Assembly (NCBI GenBank): GCA_964394665.1
Contig: CAYMYN010000029.1
Location: forward strand, 1 to 52,245
Reading direction: 5' to 3'
Length of the DNA: 52,245 nt
DNA from: CAYMYN01 sp964394665
GTDB taxonomy: Bacteria > Planctomycetota > UBA1135 > GCA-002686595
Under the pieces are notes generated by a model that saw only the letters and a list, made by a program, of their open reading frames with translations, did no database searches and was not told where the DNA came from. Numbering within the stretch: the first letter of the stretch is position 1; every line of letters starts with the position of its first letter. Positions 42,268 through 51,137 of the stretch are shown one piece after another. The translations under genes and the position numbers were made by a program.

Positions 42268-43719
42268 CTAACCCGGGCCCCCGGTCCGCGCCGCATCCGC
42301 TCGCAGCAGCTCCCGCGCCGCCGCCCGGCCCGTCTCGAGGCCGGTGAGCGCGGCGCGCGCGAACGCGACGCCGCCGCGCCAGTTGCCGCACAGGTGGAGC
42401 GGCGCTGCGCGGCGCGAGAGTTCGGCGCGCGCGGCCTCGATGCGCGCCAGGCGTTCTCCGTGACCGAGGGCGTACTGCGGGATCGCCCGCGGCCAACGCG
42501 CGAGCGCGCTCCAGGTCGGCCTGGCGCGCACGCCGAAGAGCCGCTCGAGATCGGCGCGCGCCGCGGCGACGAGCGCTTCGTCCGCGAGGCCCTCCACGCC
42601 CCGTTCCAGCGCTCCGCCCAACATCACGCGCACGAGCAAGCCCCCGCGTGGGGCGCGACCGGCGAAGATCTGGCTCTCGAAGAGCACGCCGATGGCGGAG
42701 CAGCCCTCGCCGCGCGGCACCAGGGCCCCGAAACCGGGCGGGACGGCGGGCGCGTCCGCCGCGCAGAAACCGAGGCCCACGACCACGACCGGCGGGCAGT
42801 CGATCCCCTCGAGCTCGCGCGCCGCGTCGGGTAGGACCGTGCGCAGCAGCGTCGCCGCCGCGGGAGCGGGCACGGCGAGCACGAGCGCGTCCGCGCGCAG
42901 CGCCTCGGCCGCGCCCTCGAGCGCGATGCGCCACACGCCGCCGGGGCCGGGCGCTTCGAGCCCGCTCACCCGCGCGCCGGTGCGCGCGGCGAACCCGCCG
43001 CGCCGCGCGAGGCCCAGGGGCAGGGCCTGCAGGCCCGCGGCGAAGGAGGTCAGCGTGCCCGCCGGACCGGCGGGGCCGCCGCCCGGCGCCTGGCCCGTGC
43101 GCCGCGCGGCGCGCCTGCGGGCCAGCATGCCGCGCACGAGCGAGCCGTGCTCGCGCTCGAGCTCGGCGAGGCGCGGGAAGGCGGCGCCCAGGGAGAGGGC
43201 GCGCGCGTCGCCGGCGTAGATCCCCTGCACCATGGGCGAGACCAGGCGCTCGGCGGCCTGCCGTCCCAGGCGCCGGGCGGCGAAGTCGAAGGCGCTCTCC
43301 TCGCCCTGGTCGCGCCGTCGCGGCACGCAGGGTTCGAGGGCCAGGCGCAGGAGCGCGAGGGGCGAGAGGATGCCGCTCGCCGCGAAGGCCAGCGGGTTGG
43401 GGCGGATCTCGCGCGCGCGGGCGCCGCGCACGAGGTAGCGCCGCGCGGCGGCTCCGTCGGCGGCGAGCTTCTCGAGGCCCGCCGCGGCGACGAGTTCGTC
43501 GAGCTCGCCCCGGGCGTCGAGGAAGCCGTTCGGACCGGCCTCGAGCAAGAAGTCCCCGTGCACGAGGCTGCGCGCCTTGCCGCCGACCTCGGAGCCCTCC
43601 TCGAGGAGCAACACCTCGACGTCGGCGCGTCCTTCGGCGTCGAGTCGCTTGCGCGCCCCGAAGGCCGCCGCCGTGCCCGCGATGCCGCCGCCCACCACCA
43701 CCAACCTGCGAGTGCCCAT
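42268..43719 (-). CDS. hemY: Protoporphyrinogen oxidase (FAD-dependent, HemY type)
   Basis: The 483-residue flavoenzyme oxidises protoporphyrinogen IX (or coproporphyrinogen III) late in heme synthesis. The FAD motif LVVVGGGIAGTAAAFGARKRL begins at residue 6; EVGGKARSLVHGDFLLEAGPNGFLD, VSPMVQGIYAGDARALSLGAAFPRLAELEREHGSL and the C-terminal HLCGNWRGGVAFARAALTGLETGRAAA match PPOX. It is separate from the hem operon at the window end. TATCCT (43744-43749 minus) lies 24 nt upstream of ATG 43719, sharing a promoter region with the divergent ZIP gene. Which porphyrin it uses cannot be told from the sequence alone. Confidence 0.88.
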   Translation of the reverse strand: MGTRRLVVVGGGIAGTAAAFGARKRLDAEGRADVEVLLLEEGSEVGGKARSLVHGDFLLEAGPNGFLDARGELDELVAAAGLEKLAADGAAARRYLVRGARAREIRPNPLAFAASGILSPLALLRLALEPCVPRRRDQGEESAFDFAARRLGRQAAERLVSPMVQGIYAGDARALSLGAAFPRLAELEREHGSLVRGMLARRRAARRTGQAPGGGPAGPAGTLTSFAAGLQALPLGLARRGGFAARTGARVSGLEAPGPGGVWRIALEGAAEALRADALVLAVPAPAAATLLRTVLPDAARELEGIDCPPVVVVGLGFCAADAPAVPPGFGALVPRGEGCSAIGVLFESQIFAGRAPRGGLLVRVMLGGALERGVEGLADEALVAAARADLERLFGVRARPTWSALARWPRAIPQYALGHGERLARIEAARAELSRRAAPLHLCGNWRGGVAFARAALTGLETGRAAARELLRADAARTGGPG

Positions 43720-43743
43720 GTCGAACGCGCCGCGCGCGCGGCC

Positions 43744-43791
43744 AGGATAGGCGGAGCGCGCCGCCGGATCCCCCGCCCCCCGCGGTATCCT
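43744..43791. promoter_or_regulatory. Divergent hemY / ZIP promoter region
   Basis: TATCCT occurs on the minus strand (43749-43744) facing hemY and on the plus strand (43786-43791) facing the ZIP gene, 24 and 17 nt from their starts. They are likely -10 elements. A shared regulator, for example of iron, is a possibility only. Confidence 0.35.
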
Positions 43792-43808
43792 GCGCGCCGC
43801 AGGGTCGC

Positions 43809-44618
43809 ATGGAGGGACTGGGAGACTTGCCGGTGCTGTGGGCCGGGACCCTGGGGAGCCTGGTCGCGGGGCTGGCGACGGGGCTCGGCGCCTTGCTCGT
43901 GTTCGCCGTGCGCGGGCTCTCGGGCCGCACGCGCGACGTGCTGCTGGGCTTCGCGGCCGGGATCATGCTGGCCGCGACCTTCTTCTCGTTGATCCTGCCC
44001 GGGCTCGGGGCCGCCGAGGCCCGCGGCTCGACGAGCCTCGCCGCGGTCGGGACGGTCGGCGGGGGCCTGCTCGCCGGGGCCCTGGCCCTCGCGCTGCTGC
44101 ACGCCCTCGCGCCCCACGTGCACGTGCGCGGCCCGGGCCAGGTGGACCGCGAGGGGCCGAGCAGCGTGCGCATCGAGCGCATCTGGCTGTTCGTGATCGC
44201 GATCGCCCTGCACAACGTCCCCGAGGGCATGGCCGTGGGCGTCGGGTACGGCGGCGGCGACACCGCGCGCGGGCTGGCCCTGACCCTCGGCATCGGCATC
44301 CAGAACGTCCCCGAGGGCTGGGCCGTCGCGGCGGCCCTCGCGGCGATCGGCTACCGGCGCTCGAGCGCGTTCTGGGTGGCGCTCGGCACGGGCCTGCTCG
44401 AACCCGTCGGCGGCTTCGTGGGGGCCGCGGCGGTCAGCCTCTCGAGCGCGATGCTGCCCGCCGCCCTGGGGTTTGCCGCCGGCGCGATGCTGTTCGTCAT
44501 CAGCGGCGAGATCATCCCCGAGACGCACCGCGCCGAGTCGGCCAAGCACGCCACCTTCGCCCTGCTCCTGGGCTTCGTGGGGATGATGGTGCTCGACGTG
44601 ACCCTGCCCTCGGGCTGA
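43809..44618 (+). CDS. ZIP family metal transporter
   Basis: The 269-residue product has about eight hydrophobic helices. The two metal motifs are in the fourth and fifth: FVIAIALHNVPEGMAVGVGYGGG and LGIGIQNVPEGWAVAAAL; a His-containing loop (LHALAPHVHVRG) lies between helices 3 and 4, as in ZupT-type ZIPs. It moves Zn2+, Fe2+ or related ions into the cytoplasm; the metal cannot be assigned. It is divergent from hemY and convergent with the decayed antiporter (7 bp apart). CAGGG precedes the ATG. Confidence 0.9.
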   Translation: MEGLGDLPVLWAGTLGSLVAGLATGLGALLVFAVRGLSGRTRDVLLGFAAGIMLAATFFSLILPGLGAAEARGSTSLAAVGTVGGGLLAGALALALLHALAPHVHVRGPGQVDREGPSSVRIERIWLFVIAIALHNVPEGMAVGVGYGGGDTARGLALTLGIGIQNVPEGWAVAAALAAIGYRRSSAFWVALGTGLLEPVGGFVGAAAVSLSSAMLPAALGFAAGAMLFVISGEIIPETHRAESAKHATFALLLGFVGMMVLDVTLPSG

Positions 44619-44625
44619 GGGCTGC

Positions 44626-45715
44626 TCAGCGCGCCGCGGCGCGCGCCTCGAGCGCGCGCCAGGCTTGTTCGGCGAGGCCGATGCCCGCGCCGGTCATGGT
44701 CAGGTAGGTGTGGTCGGCGCCCGCCGTGCTGACCTCGCGCGCCTCGTCGGCGAACATCGTGTGCGCGACCACGACGCCGCGGAAGCCGCGCCGGCGCAGC
44801 AGGCGCGCGGCGATGCTCCTCGACCTTGGGTTGGTCCGAGTCCAGGCCCAGGAGGCGCGGTTCGCGCTCGAGCAATCGGTCGTAGGCCGCGCTGCCGTGC
44901 GGCCCATGCCCAGGATCAGGACGCGCGCGTCCATCCGGGAGGCCGCTCATGCCGATCTCGAGGAAGAAACCGACCAGAGAGATCTCCTTCAAGCTGAAGA
45001 GCGAGTCGGAGGGCTCCTTGGCGCGCGGATGGTTGGCGAGCAACGCGCCGAGCTCCGGGGAGAGGCCCACCATCTCGAAGCCCATGCCGCCGATCACCAG
45101 CGCCAGCAACATCCCGGCGAGCACCAGCAACTCGTCGTGGTCCGTCAGGTCGAGCAAGCGGTGCAGCACGGGCCGCACGAGCGGCAAGCCGAGGGCGAGC
45201 AGGGCCCAGGGCGAGGGCACGTGGTCCCCAGCCAGGCTCAGCACCGCCAGGGCGATCACGTCCTGGAGCACCAGGATCCCGATCGCGATCCGGCCGTGGA
45301 AGGCGCGCATCTCCCGCTTGGCCTCGAGCACCTTGGTCGCCAGCACGGTGCTCGAGAAGGAGAGCGCGCAGGCCAGCAGGAAGGCCTCGCGCCACCCGAG
45401 CCCCAGGGCGTAGTGGGCGGTGGGCGTGAACACGGCGCAGCTCGCGGCGAAGTGCAGCAATCCGCCGCCGATCACCTCGCCTTGAAACAGGGGCTCGAGC
45501 TTCAGCTTCAGCCCGACGCTGAAGAGCAGCAGCAGGACGCCCAGGTGCGCGACGTGGCGCAGCACGGGCCCGGTCTCCGCGGGCAGGCCGATGTGGGACC
45601 CCAGGGCACGCAGCAGGAAGCCCGCGGCCAGGAATCCGATCAGGGGCGGGAGCTGCACGCGGCGCGCGAGCAGGCCCAGGGTGAAGGCGAAGGCGATGCA
45701 GAGGGCTTCGAGCAT
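44626..45715 (-). pseudogene. Decayed YbaL/KefB-type cation:proton antiporter
   Basis: The 5' 270 codons encode the membrane part of a CPA2 antiporter (LLARRVQLPPLIGFLAAGF, FSVGLKLKLEPLF, ALSFSSTVLATKVLEAK, GRIAIGILVLQDVIAL, VGFFLEIGMSGLP). Right after SGLP the sequence jumps to the Rossmann motif DARVLILGMGRT, so the last 100 or more membrane residues are missing. The motif is in another frame, and a single-base loss near 44891-44900 moves the frame back (AAYDRLLEREPRLLGLDSDQPKVEEH). A second break near 44805-44825 skips the middle of the TrkA-N domain and shifts to AARLLRRRGFRGVVV. No single frame yields a full product. Confidence 0.85.
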
Positions 45716-45720
45716 GGGGT

Positions 45721-45744
45721 GCGGGCCCTTGCTTCAGGGCCCGC
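45721..45744. repeat. Hairpin directly upstream of the antiporter pseudogene
   Basis: Two perfect 9-bp arms (GCGGGCCCT and AGGGCCCGC) flank a 6-nt loop (TGCTTC on plus). It lies 6 bp before the antiporter ATG, where it would cover the RBS of a minus-strand transcript. The rest of the 282-bp region (45716-45997) shows no gene. Confidence 0.6.
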
Positions 45745-45997
45745 GCGCCGTTCCAGGCGCGCGTCGACCCGGAAGTGGGACGGAGGCGCGTTTCCCGTGC
45801 GCCGCGCGCCGCGCGGGCCTCGCGCGATCGCAGCGGCCGGCCCGATGAACGGGCCAGCCCCGGAGCGATCCCTACGCGTTCCTACGCAGAGGGACCCCGT
45901 GGGATGCGGCCCACGGCGAGTGCTCCGAGCGCTCGGGAAGGGGCACCCTGGAAGATGGCGGGAGGCGCGCCGGAGACGAGTACCGGAGGAGATCGGG

Positions 45998-46957
45998 ATG
46001 GGAGTTCACGGGACCAGCACGGGACGGGGTCGGACTTGGGCGGTGGTGCTCGCCGGGGGATCCGGAACGCGCCTCGCGACCCTCACGACCGACGCGGACG
46101 GACGGGAAGTACCCAAGCAGTACTGGAGCCTGGCGGGTGGACGTTCCTTGCTCGGCGAGGCCCTCGAGCGGGCGGCTTGTCTCGCGCCCCCCGAGCGCAC
46201 CGTGGTCGTGGTCGCGGCGGAGCACCGCGAGCACTGGCGGCGCGAGCTTGCCGCGCACCCGCGCGAGAACGTGCTCGTGCAGCCGCGGAACCGCGGCACG
46301 GCCACGGGCCTGCTGCTGCCGTTGCTCACGATCCTGCGCCGCGACCCGGGCGCGGTCGTGGCCGTGTTGCCCTCGGACCACTTCGTGGCCCGGGAAGAGG
46401 TTCTCGCCTGTTCGCTCGACGCCGCGCTGGCGCGCGCGGCCCGCGGCGACGTCGTGTTGCTCGGCATCGAGCCCGACGCCCCCGAGACCCAGTACGGCTG
46501 GATCCTCCCGCGCACGCCGGGCACCACCAGCCGCGTGCGCGCCTTCGTCGAGAAGCCCCACGCCGCCCTGGCCCTCGAGCTGCTCGAGCGCGGCGCCGTC
46601 TGGAACAGCTTCCTGATGGCCGCCTGCGCCACGACCCTCGTCGAGCGCGTGCGGCGCCGCCGATCGGAGCTCGTGTCCGCCCTCGCGCACGCACTCCGCG
46701 ATCCGAATCCCGCCGTCCTCTCCGCGCTCTACGCCGAGCTCCCGAGCACCGACTTCTCCCGCGACGTGTTGCAGGGCGACGAGCAGGGCCTGCTCCTGCG
46801 CCGCGTCCCGCGCTGCGGCTGGACCGACCTGGGCACCCCCGAGCGCGTGCTCGAGTGCCTGCGCGCCCTGGGCTCGCCCTCCACGCCCGAACCCACCGGC
46901 GCCGCCCCGGTCCTGGCCCGCGCCCTGCGCGAACGCGCGAGCTCAGCCGTGGCCTGA
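45998..46957 (+). CDS. manC: Mannose-1-phosphate guanylyltransferase
   Basis: The 319-residue nucleotidyltransferase makes GDP-mannose. It has VVLAGGSGTRLATLTTDADGREVPKQYWSLAGG (nucleotide loop and PKQ), QPRNRGTATGLLLP, VVAVLPSDHF (metal Asp), VLLGIEPDAPETQYGWI, RVRAFVEKP and VWNSFLMA. It stops after the catalytic domain and lacks the C-terminal cupin isomerase domain of bifunctional ManC/AlgA. GGAGGA (45985-45990) is the SD of ATG 45998. No other GDP-sugar gene is adjacent. Confidence 0.88.
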   Translation: MGVHGTSTGRGRTWAVVLAGGSGTRLATLTTDADGREVPKQYWSLAGGRSLLGEALERAACLAPPERTVVVVAAEHREHWRRELAAHPRENVLVQPRNRGTATGLLLPLLTILRRDPGAVVAVLPSDHFVAREEVLACSLDAALARAARGDVVLLGIEPDAPETQYGWILPRTPGTTSRVRAFVEKPHAALALELLERGAVWNSFLMAACATTLVERVRRRRSELVSALAHALRDPNPAVLSALYAELPSTDFSRDVLQGDEQGLLLRRVPRCGWTDLGTPERVLECLRALGSPSTPEPTGAAPVLARALRERASSAVA

Positions 46958-46968
46958 GCCGAGAGCGA

Positions 46969-48000
46969 TCAGCCCGCGCGTCCCTCCGAGCGCACGACCT
47001 CGATCAGGGCCGCGATGCTCTCGAGCGGGGTCGTGGGCAGGATGCCGTGGCCGAGGTTCATGACGTGGCCGCGGGGGGGGATGCGCTCGAGCAGGGCGCG
47101 GGCGTGGCGCGCGGTGGTCTCGGGGCCCGCGAGCAGGACGGCGTTGTCGAGGTTGCCCTGCAGGGCTTTCTTCGAGGTTTCCGCCGGGCCGACGTGGGCG
47201 CGCAGGGCGGCGAGGTCGGTGCGCCAGCAGACCTGCAGGGCTTCGCTCGAGTGGGCGAGGTGCGCGTGGGCGAGGTGCGGGGCGCCCTGGGCGTAGTAGA
47301 TGCGCGGCACGCCGCTGGACGCGAGCTCGACCAGCAGGCGCTCGGTGTGCGGGCGCACGTGGTGCTCCCAATCGGCGGCCGAGAGCAGGCCCGCCCAGGA
47401 ATCGAAGACTTGGACGACTTGGGCGCCGGCCTCGACCTGTTGGGCGAGGTAACGGGCGGAGAGTTGGGCGAGCTTCTCGAGCAATTCGCCGAAGGTGCGC
47501 GGGTCCTCGGCCAACAGCGCGCGCAGGGGCGCGAAGTCGCCGCCGCCCTTGCCCTGCACGAGGTAACAGGCCAGGGTCAGGGGCGCGGCGGCAAAGCCGA
47601 TCTGGGTTGCGCGGCCGGCCAGGGCGCGCTTCACGATGCGGTGCGCGGCGTGCACCTCGGGGGCGATCTCGTCGTCCGGGACCTCGAGGCGCTTCACGTC
47701 CACCCGGGTGCGAATGGGATTGGCGACCACGGGGCCCGGGTCGAAGCGGAAATCGATCCCCAGGGCCGCGGCGGGGGTCATGATGTCGGCGAACAGGATC
47801 GCGCCGTCGAAGGCGAAGCGCTCGATCGGCATCAGGGTCACCTGGGCCGCGAGCTCGGGCGAGGCCGAGAGCTCCTCGAACGAACAACGCTCGCGCAGCG
47901 CGCGGTACTCGGGCAGGCAACGGCCCGCCTGGCGCAGGATCCAGAGGGGGCGGCGCTCGGTGGGCTCGCAGCGCAGGGCTCGCAGCAGAAGGTCGTTCAC
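46969..48000 (-). CDS. hemE: Uroporphyrinogen decarboxylase
   Basis: The 343-residue enzyme decarboxylates uroporphyrinogen III to coproporphyrinogen III. It starts at GTG 48000, overlapping the regulator stop (GTGA). Active-site blocks are LWILRQAGRCLPEYRA (usual RQAGRYLPEYR, here Cys for Tyr), FADIMTP (catalytic Asp), AAPLTLACYLVQGKGG, VFDSWAGLLS and MNLGHGILPTTPLE (the conserved His). The Tyr to Cys change is next to, not in, the catalytic set, so activity is expected. It is the last gene of the hem operon. Confidence 0.94.
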   Translation of the reverse strand: MNDLLLRALRCEPTERRPLWILRQAGRCLPEYRALRERCSFEELSASPELAAQVTLMPIERFAFDGAILFADIMTPAAALGIDFRFDPGPVVANPIRTRVDVKRLEVPDDEIAPEVHAAHRIVKRALAGRATQIGFAAAPLTLACYLVQGKGGGDFAPLRALLAEDPRTFGELLEKLAQLSARYLAQQVEAGAQVVQVFDSWAGLLSAADWEHHVRPHTERLLVELASSGVPRIYYAQGAPHLAHAHLAHSSEALQVCWRTDLAALRAHVGPAETSKKALQGNLDNAVLLAGPETTARHARALLERIPPRGHVMNLGHGILPTTPLESIAALIEVVRSEGRAG

Positions 48001-48722
48001 GGGGAGTGCTCGGATGCTTGGGTGAAGCGATACCCCACGCCGCGCACGGTGTGGAAGTGGCGCGGGTCCTCGGGGTCGCGCTCGAAACGCTTGCGCAGGC
48101 GCAGGATGAAGTTGTCGATGGTGCGCGTGGAGGGATAGACGTCGTAGCCCCAGACCGCCTCGAGCACGCCCTCGCGCGGGACCACTTGCCCTTCGCGCTC
48201 GGAGAGGCACTTCAGGATCATGGCCTCCTTGTGCGTCAGGTGCTGGGCGCTGCCGTCCCAGGCGCGGCCCTGGTAGGTCGCGAAGTCGACCTCGTTGCCG
48301 CCGAAGGTCAGCAACGCGCGGCCGCCGGCGGAGGGCTCGGCGTACCAACGCCGGCGCTTGAGGATGGCGGCCGTGCGCAGCAGGAGCTCTTGCAGCGCGA
48401 AGGGCTTGGGCAAGTAGTCGTCGCCGCCCGCGGCCAGGCCGCGCACCCGATCCTCGACCAGGCCCTTGGCGGTCAGGAACAGCACCGGGACCTCGTTGCC
48501 CGCGGCGCGCAGGCGCTCGCAGACGCTGTAGCCGTCGAGCTCGGGCAGCATCACGTCGAGCAGCACCAGATCGAAGGCTTCGGCCGAGAGGCGCTCGAGG
48601 GCGCGCGCGCCGTCGTGCACGACCTCGACCGAGTGCCCCTCGAGCGCCAGGTTCTCGGCGATGCCCAGGGCCAGGTTCACCTCGTCGTCGACGACCAGGA
48701 TGCGGGCGGGGGACTCGTTCAC
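47997..48722 (-). CDS. OmpR/PhoB-family response regulator
   Basis: The 241-residue protein has a receiver domain (RILVVDDEVNLA acidic pocket, LVLLDVMLPELDGYSV phospho-acceptor Asp, LFLTAKG, DYLPKPFALQEL with the Lys) and a winged-helix DNA-binding domain (LTHKEAMILKCLSEREGQVVPREGVLEAVWGYDVYPSTRTIDNFILRLRKRFE...HFHTVRGVGYRF). It starts at GTG 48722, overlapping the kinase stop, and itself overlaps hemE. The regulator is therefore translated with heme enzymes. Targets are not known. Confidence 0.93.
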   Translation of the reverse strand: MNESPARILVVDDEVNLALGIAENLALEGHSVEVVHDGARALERLSAEAFDLVLLDVMLPELDGYSVCERLRAAGNEVPVLFLTAKGLVEDRVRGLAAGGDDYLPKPFALQELLLRTAAILKRRRWYAEPSAGGRALLTFGGNEVDFATYQGRAWDGSAQHLTHKEAMILKCLSEREGQVVPREGVLEAVWGYDVYPSTRTIDNFILRLRKRFERDPEDPRHFHTVRGVGYRFTQASEHSP

Positions 48723-49825
48723 GCCGCGCGCCCCTCCGGCGGCGGCGCCGGCCAGTGCACGCGGAAGAGCGCCCCCTGGCCCGGGCCCGGGCTCGAGGCC
48801 TCCACGCGACCGCCGGCCAGGCGCACGAAGCTCTCGACGATGTAGAGGCCCAGGCCCGTGCCGGGCGTGCGCCGGCGCAGCTCGTCGCCGGGGCGATAGA
48901 ACTTCTCGAACAGGCGCCGCGCTTCGCCGGGTTCGAAGCCGGTGCCGTCGTCGCGCACGTCGATCGCGACGCCACCCTCCTCGGCCTGCGCGCTGAGCTC
49001 GACGTGGCCCCCGCCCGCGGCGGAGGCGGACTGGATCGCGTTGCGCACGAGGTTCGCGAGCACCGTCCGCAGCGCCACCGGATCGCCCCAGACCGCGAGC
49101 TCGCCCGGCACGTCGGCGCGCACCTCGACCCGCGCCGGCCGCGCGCGGCAGGCGAGTTGGCGCACGACGGTCTCGACTTCCCGCGCCAGCACCAGGCGCG
49201 TGGGTTCCTGCTCGACCCGGCCCTCTCCCAGGCGCGCGGCGTCGAGGATGCCCGTCACCATGGCCTCGAGCCGCTCGACCTCCTGCACCATGCGGTCGGC
49301 GATGCGCGCGGCGGCCTCGCGCTCGAGCTCGCGCAGCAAGAGGGTCTCGGCCGAGAGGCGCAAGGAAGCCAGCGGGCTCTTGAACTCGTGGCTGACCGCC
49401 GCGAGGAAGTTCTGCTGGCGCCGCACGAGCTGCGCGCTCTGGCGCAGGGCGTGGGCGATGACCCCCATCGAGGCGAACAGCACCACGAGGAAGAAGGCTC
49501 CTTCCCAGCCATAGCGGTTGAGCCGCCGCGCGCGTTCGTCCTCGAGGGCGGCGACGAACCCCTCCTCGACGCGCACGCCCCCCGGGCCGTCGGCCAGGAC
49601 CAGGTGCGGGAAGAGGGCGCGCACCTCGTCCGCCTGCGCGCCGCTGGAGAGCATCCAACGCGCCGCCTCGGCGTCCGCCAGGTGGTGGGCCGAGAGCCGG
49701 TCGCGCATGCTCGCCGTGTAGAGCACCTGGTCGACGATCCAGTAGGTGGCCTGGGCGAAGCAGGTCGCCAGCAGGACCAAGAACCCGATCTGCAGGGCGC
49801 GGACGTGGCCGGGGCGGGGCTGCAT
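48719..49825 (-). CDS. Membrane sensor histidine kinase
   Basis: The 368-residue kinase has two membrane helices (about 9-31 and 106-127) enclosing a 75-residue extracytoplasmic sensor without a recognised domain. No HAMP domain is evident. The dimerisation box is FLAAVSHEFKSPLASLRLSAETLL, followed by NLVRNAIQSAS (N box), VRDDGTGFEPGEARRLFEKFYR and GTGLGLYIVESFVRLAGGRV (G boxes). It is 7 bp downstream of hemL and overlaps the regulator gene. The context suggests a signal related to heme or envelope state, by inference only. Confidence 0.92.
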   Translation of the reverse strand: MQPRPGHVRALQIGFLVLLATCFAQATYWIVDQVLYTASMRDRLSAHHLADAEAARWMLSSGAQADEVRALFPHLVLADGPGGVRVEEGFVAALEDERARRLNRYGWEGAFFLVVLFASMGVIAHALRQSAQLVRRQQNFLAAVSHEFKSPLASLRLSAETLLLRELEREAAARIADRMVQEVERLEAMVTGILDAARLGEGRVEQEPTRLVLAREVETVVRQLACRARPARVEVRADVPGELAVWGDPVALRTVLANLVRNAIQSASAAGGGHVELSAQAEEGGVAIDVRDDGTGFEPGEARRLFEKFYRPGDELRRRTPGTGLGLYIVESFVRLAGGRVEASSPGPGQGALFRVHWPAPPPEGRAA

Positions 49826-49832
49826 GGCGCGC

Positions 49833-51137
49833 TCAGCGGACTTGCGACAGGGCGCCGTCGAGGGCGATGGCGAAGCGCTCGAGGTCCTCGGGGGTGTGCG
49901 CGAGGGAGAGGAAGCCGACCTCGAAGGCCGAGGGCGCGATCATCACGCCGCGCTCGAGCAGGCCGTGGAAGAGGCCGCGGTAGCGTTCGGCGGCCGCCGG
50001 CGCGATGCACCCGGCGGCGCGCGGCGGCTCGCCCTCCTGCAGGCTCATCCAGAAGATCGAGCCCAGACGCACGAGGCGCGCGGGGAAGGGCGCGCGGGCC
50101 AGCACCGGCGCGAGAAGCGCCTCGAGCGCCGCGCCCAGTTCCTCGAGGCGCGCCCAGCCGTCGCGTTCGCGAAGCTCGTCGAGGGTCGCCAGGCCCGCCG
50201 CCATCGCCACCGGGTTCCCCGACAGCGTCCCGGCCTGGTAGACGTCGCCCAGGGGCGCCAGGCGCTCGAGCACCTCGCGCCGGCCGCCGAAGGCGCCCAC
50301 CGGCAGGCCGCCGCCGATGACCTTGCCGTAGGTGAAGAGGTCGGCCTCGAGCCCCAGTCGCTCGGCCGCGCCGCCGGGGGCCACGCGAAAGCCCGAGATG
50401 ACCTCGTCGAGCACGAGCAACGCGCCGGCCGCGCGCGTCACCTCGCGCAGGGCCGCGAGGTAGGCGGGGCGCTGCAGGAGCAGGCCGTTGTTGGCCGGGA
50501 TCGGCTCGACGATCAGGGCCGCGATCTCGTTTCCGCGGGCCGCGAAGGTCTCGCGCAGGGCGGCCTCGTCGTCGAGGGGCAGCACCAGGGTGTGGTCGGC
50601 GAAGGCGCGCGGGACGCCCGCCGAGGAGGGCGTCCCAAACGTCACCAGGCCCGAGCCGGCCTCGACCAACAGATGATCCGCGTGGCCGTGGTAGCAGCCG
50701 GCGAGCTTGACCACCAGGTCGCGCCCGGTGAAGCCGCGCGCCAGGCGGATGGCGCTCATCGTGGCCTCGGTGCCCGAGGAGACGAAGCGCAGCCGTTCGT
50801 TCCAGGGCGCCAGTTCGCGGATGCGCTCGGCGAGCTCGATCTCGAGGCGCGTGGGCGCGCCGAAGGTCGTGCCGCGCTCGGCGGTCTCGGCGATCGCGCG
50901 CACGACCCGTGGCGGGGCGTGGCCCAGGATCAACGGACCCCACGAACCGATGAAGTCGAGGTACGTGCGGCCCTCCACGTCGGTCACGTAGGCCCCCGCG
51001 CCGCGCTCGAGGATCCGCGGCGTTCCGCCCACGGCGCGGTAGGCCCGCACCGGCGAGCTGACGCCCCCGGGCAACACGGCGCGGCCGCGCTCGAACAGCC
51101 CGCGGTTGGTGGCGGCGGTCCCGTCGGGCGCGCTCAC
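49833..51137 (-). CDS. hemL: Glutamate-1-semialdehyde 2,1-aminomutase
   Basis: HemL makes 5-aminolevulinate from glutamate-1-semialdehyde in the C5 pathway. The 434-residue PLP enzyme starts at GTG 51137 (overlapping the hemB stop) and shows LPGGVSSPVRAYRAVGGTPR, DFIGSWGPLILGHAPP, SSGTEATMSAIRLARGFTGRD, CYHGHADHLLVEAGSG, LVLDEVISGFRVAPGGAAE and the PLP-lysine block TYGKVIGGGLPVGAFGG. DVYQAGTLSGNPVAMAAGLATL closes the domain. This tells that the organism uses the C5 route to ALA. Confidence 0.96.
   Translation of the reverse strand: MSAPDGTAATNRGLFERGRAVLPGGVSSPVRAYRAVGGTPRILERGAGAYVTDVEGRTYLDFIGSWGPLILGHAPPRVVRAIAETAERGTTFGAPTRLEIELAERIRELAPWNERLRFVSSGTEATMSAIRLARGFTGRDLVVKLAGCYHGHADHLLVEAGSGLVTFGTPSSAGVPRAFADHTLVLPLDDEAALRETFAARGNEIAALIVEPIPANNGLLLQRPAYLAALREVTRAAGALLVLDEVISGFRVAPGGAAERLGLEADLFTYGKVIGGGLPVGAFGGRREVLERLAPLGDVYQAGTLSGNPVAMAAGLATLDELRERDGWARLEELGAALEALLAPVLARAPFPARLVRLGSIFWMSLQEGEPPRAAGCIAPAAAERYRGLFHGLLERGVMIAPSAFEVGFLSLAHTPEDLERFAIALDGALSQVR

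Noticed and set aside
47950..47952. RQAGRCLPEYR in HemE as an inactivating change
   Set aside because: The Cys replaces a Tyr beside the motif, but the catalytic Asp (FADIM) and His (NLGHG) are present and the gene is in a full hem operon.
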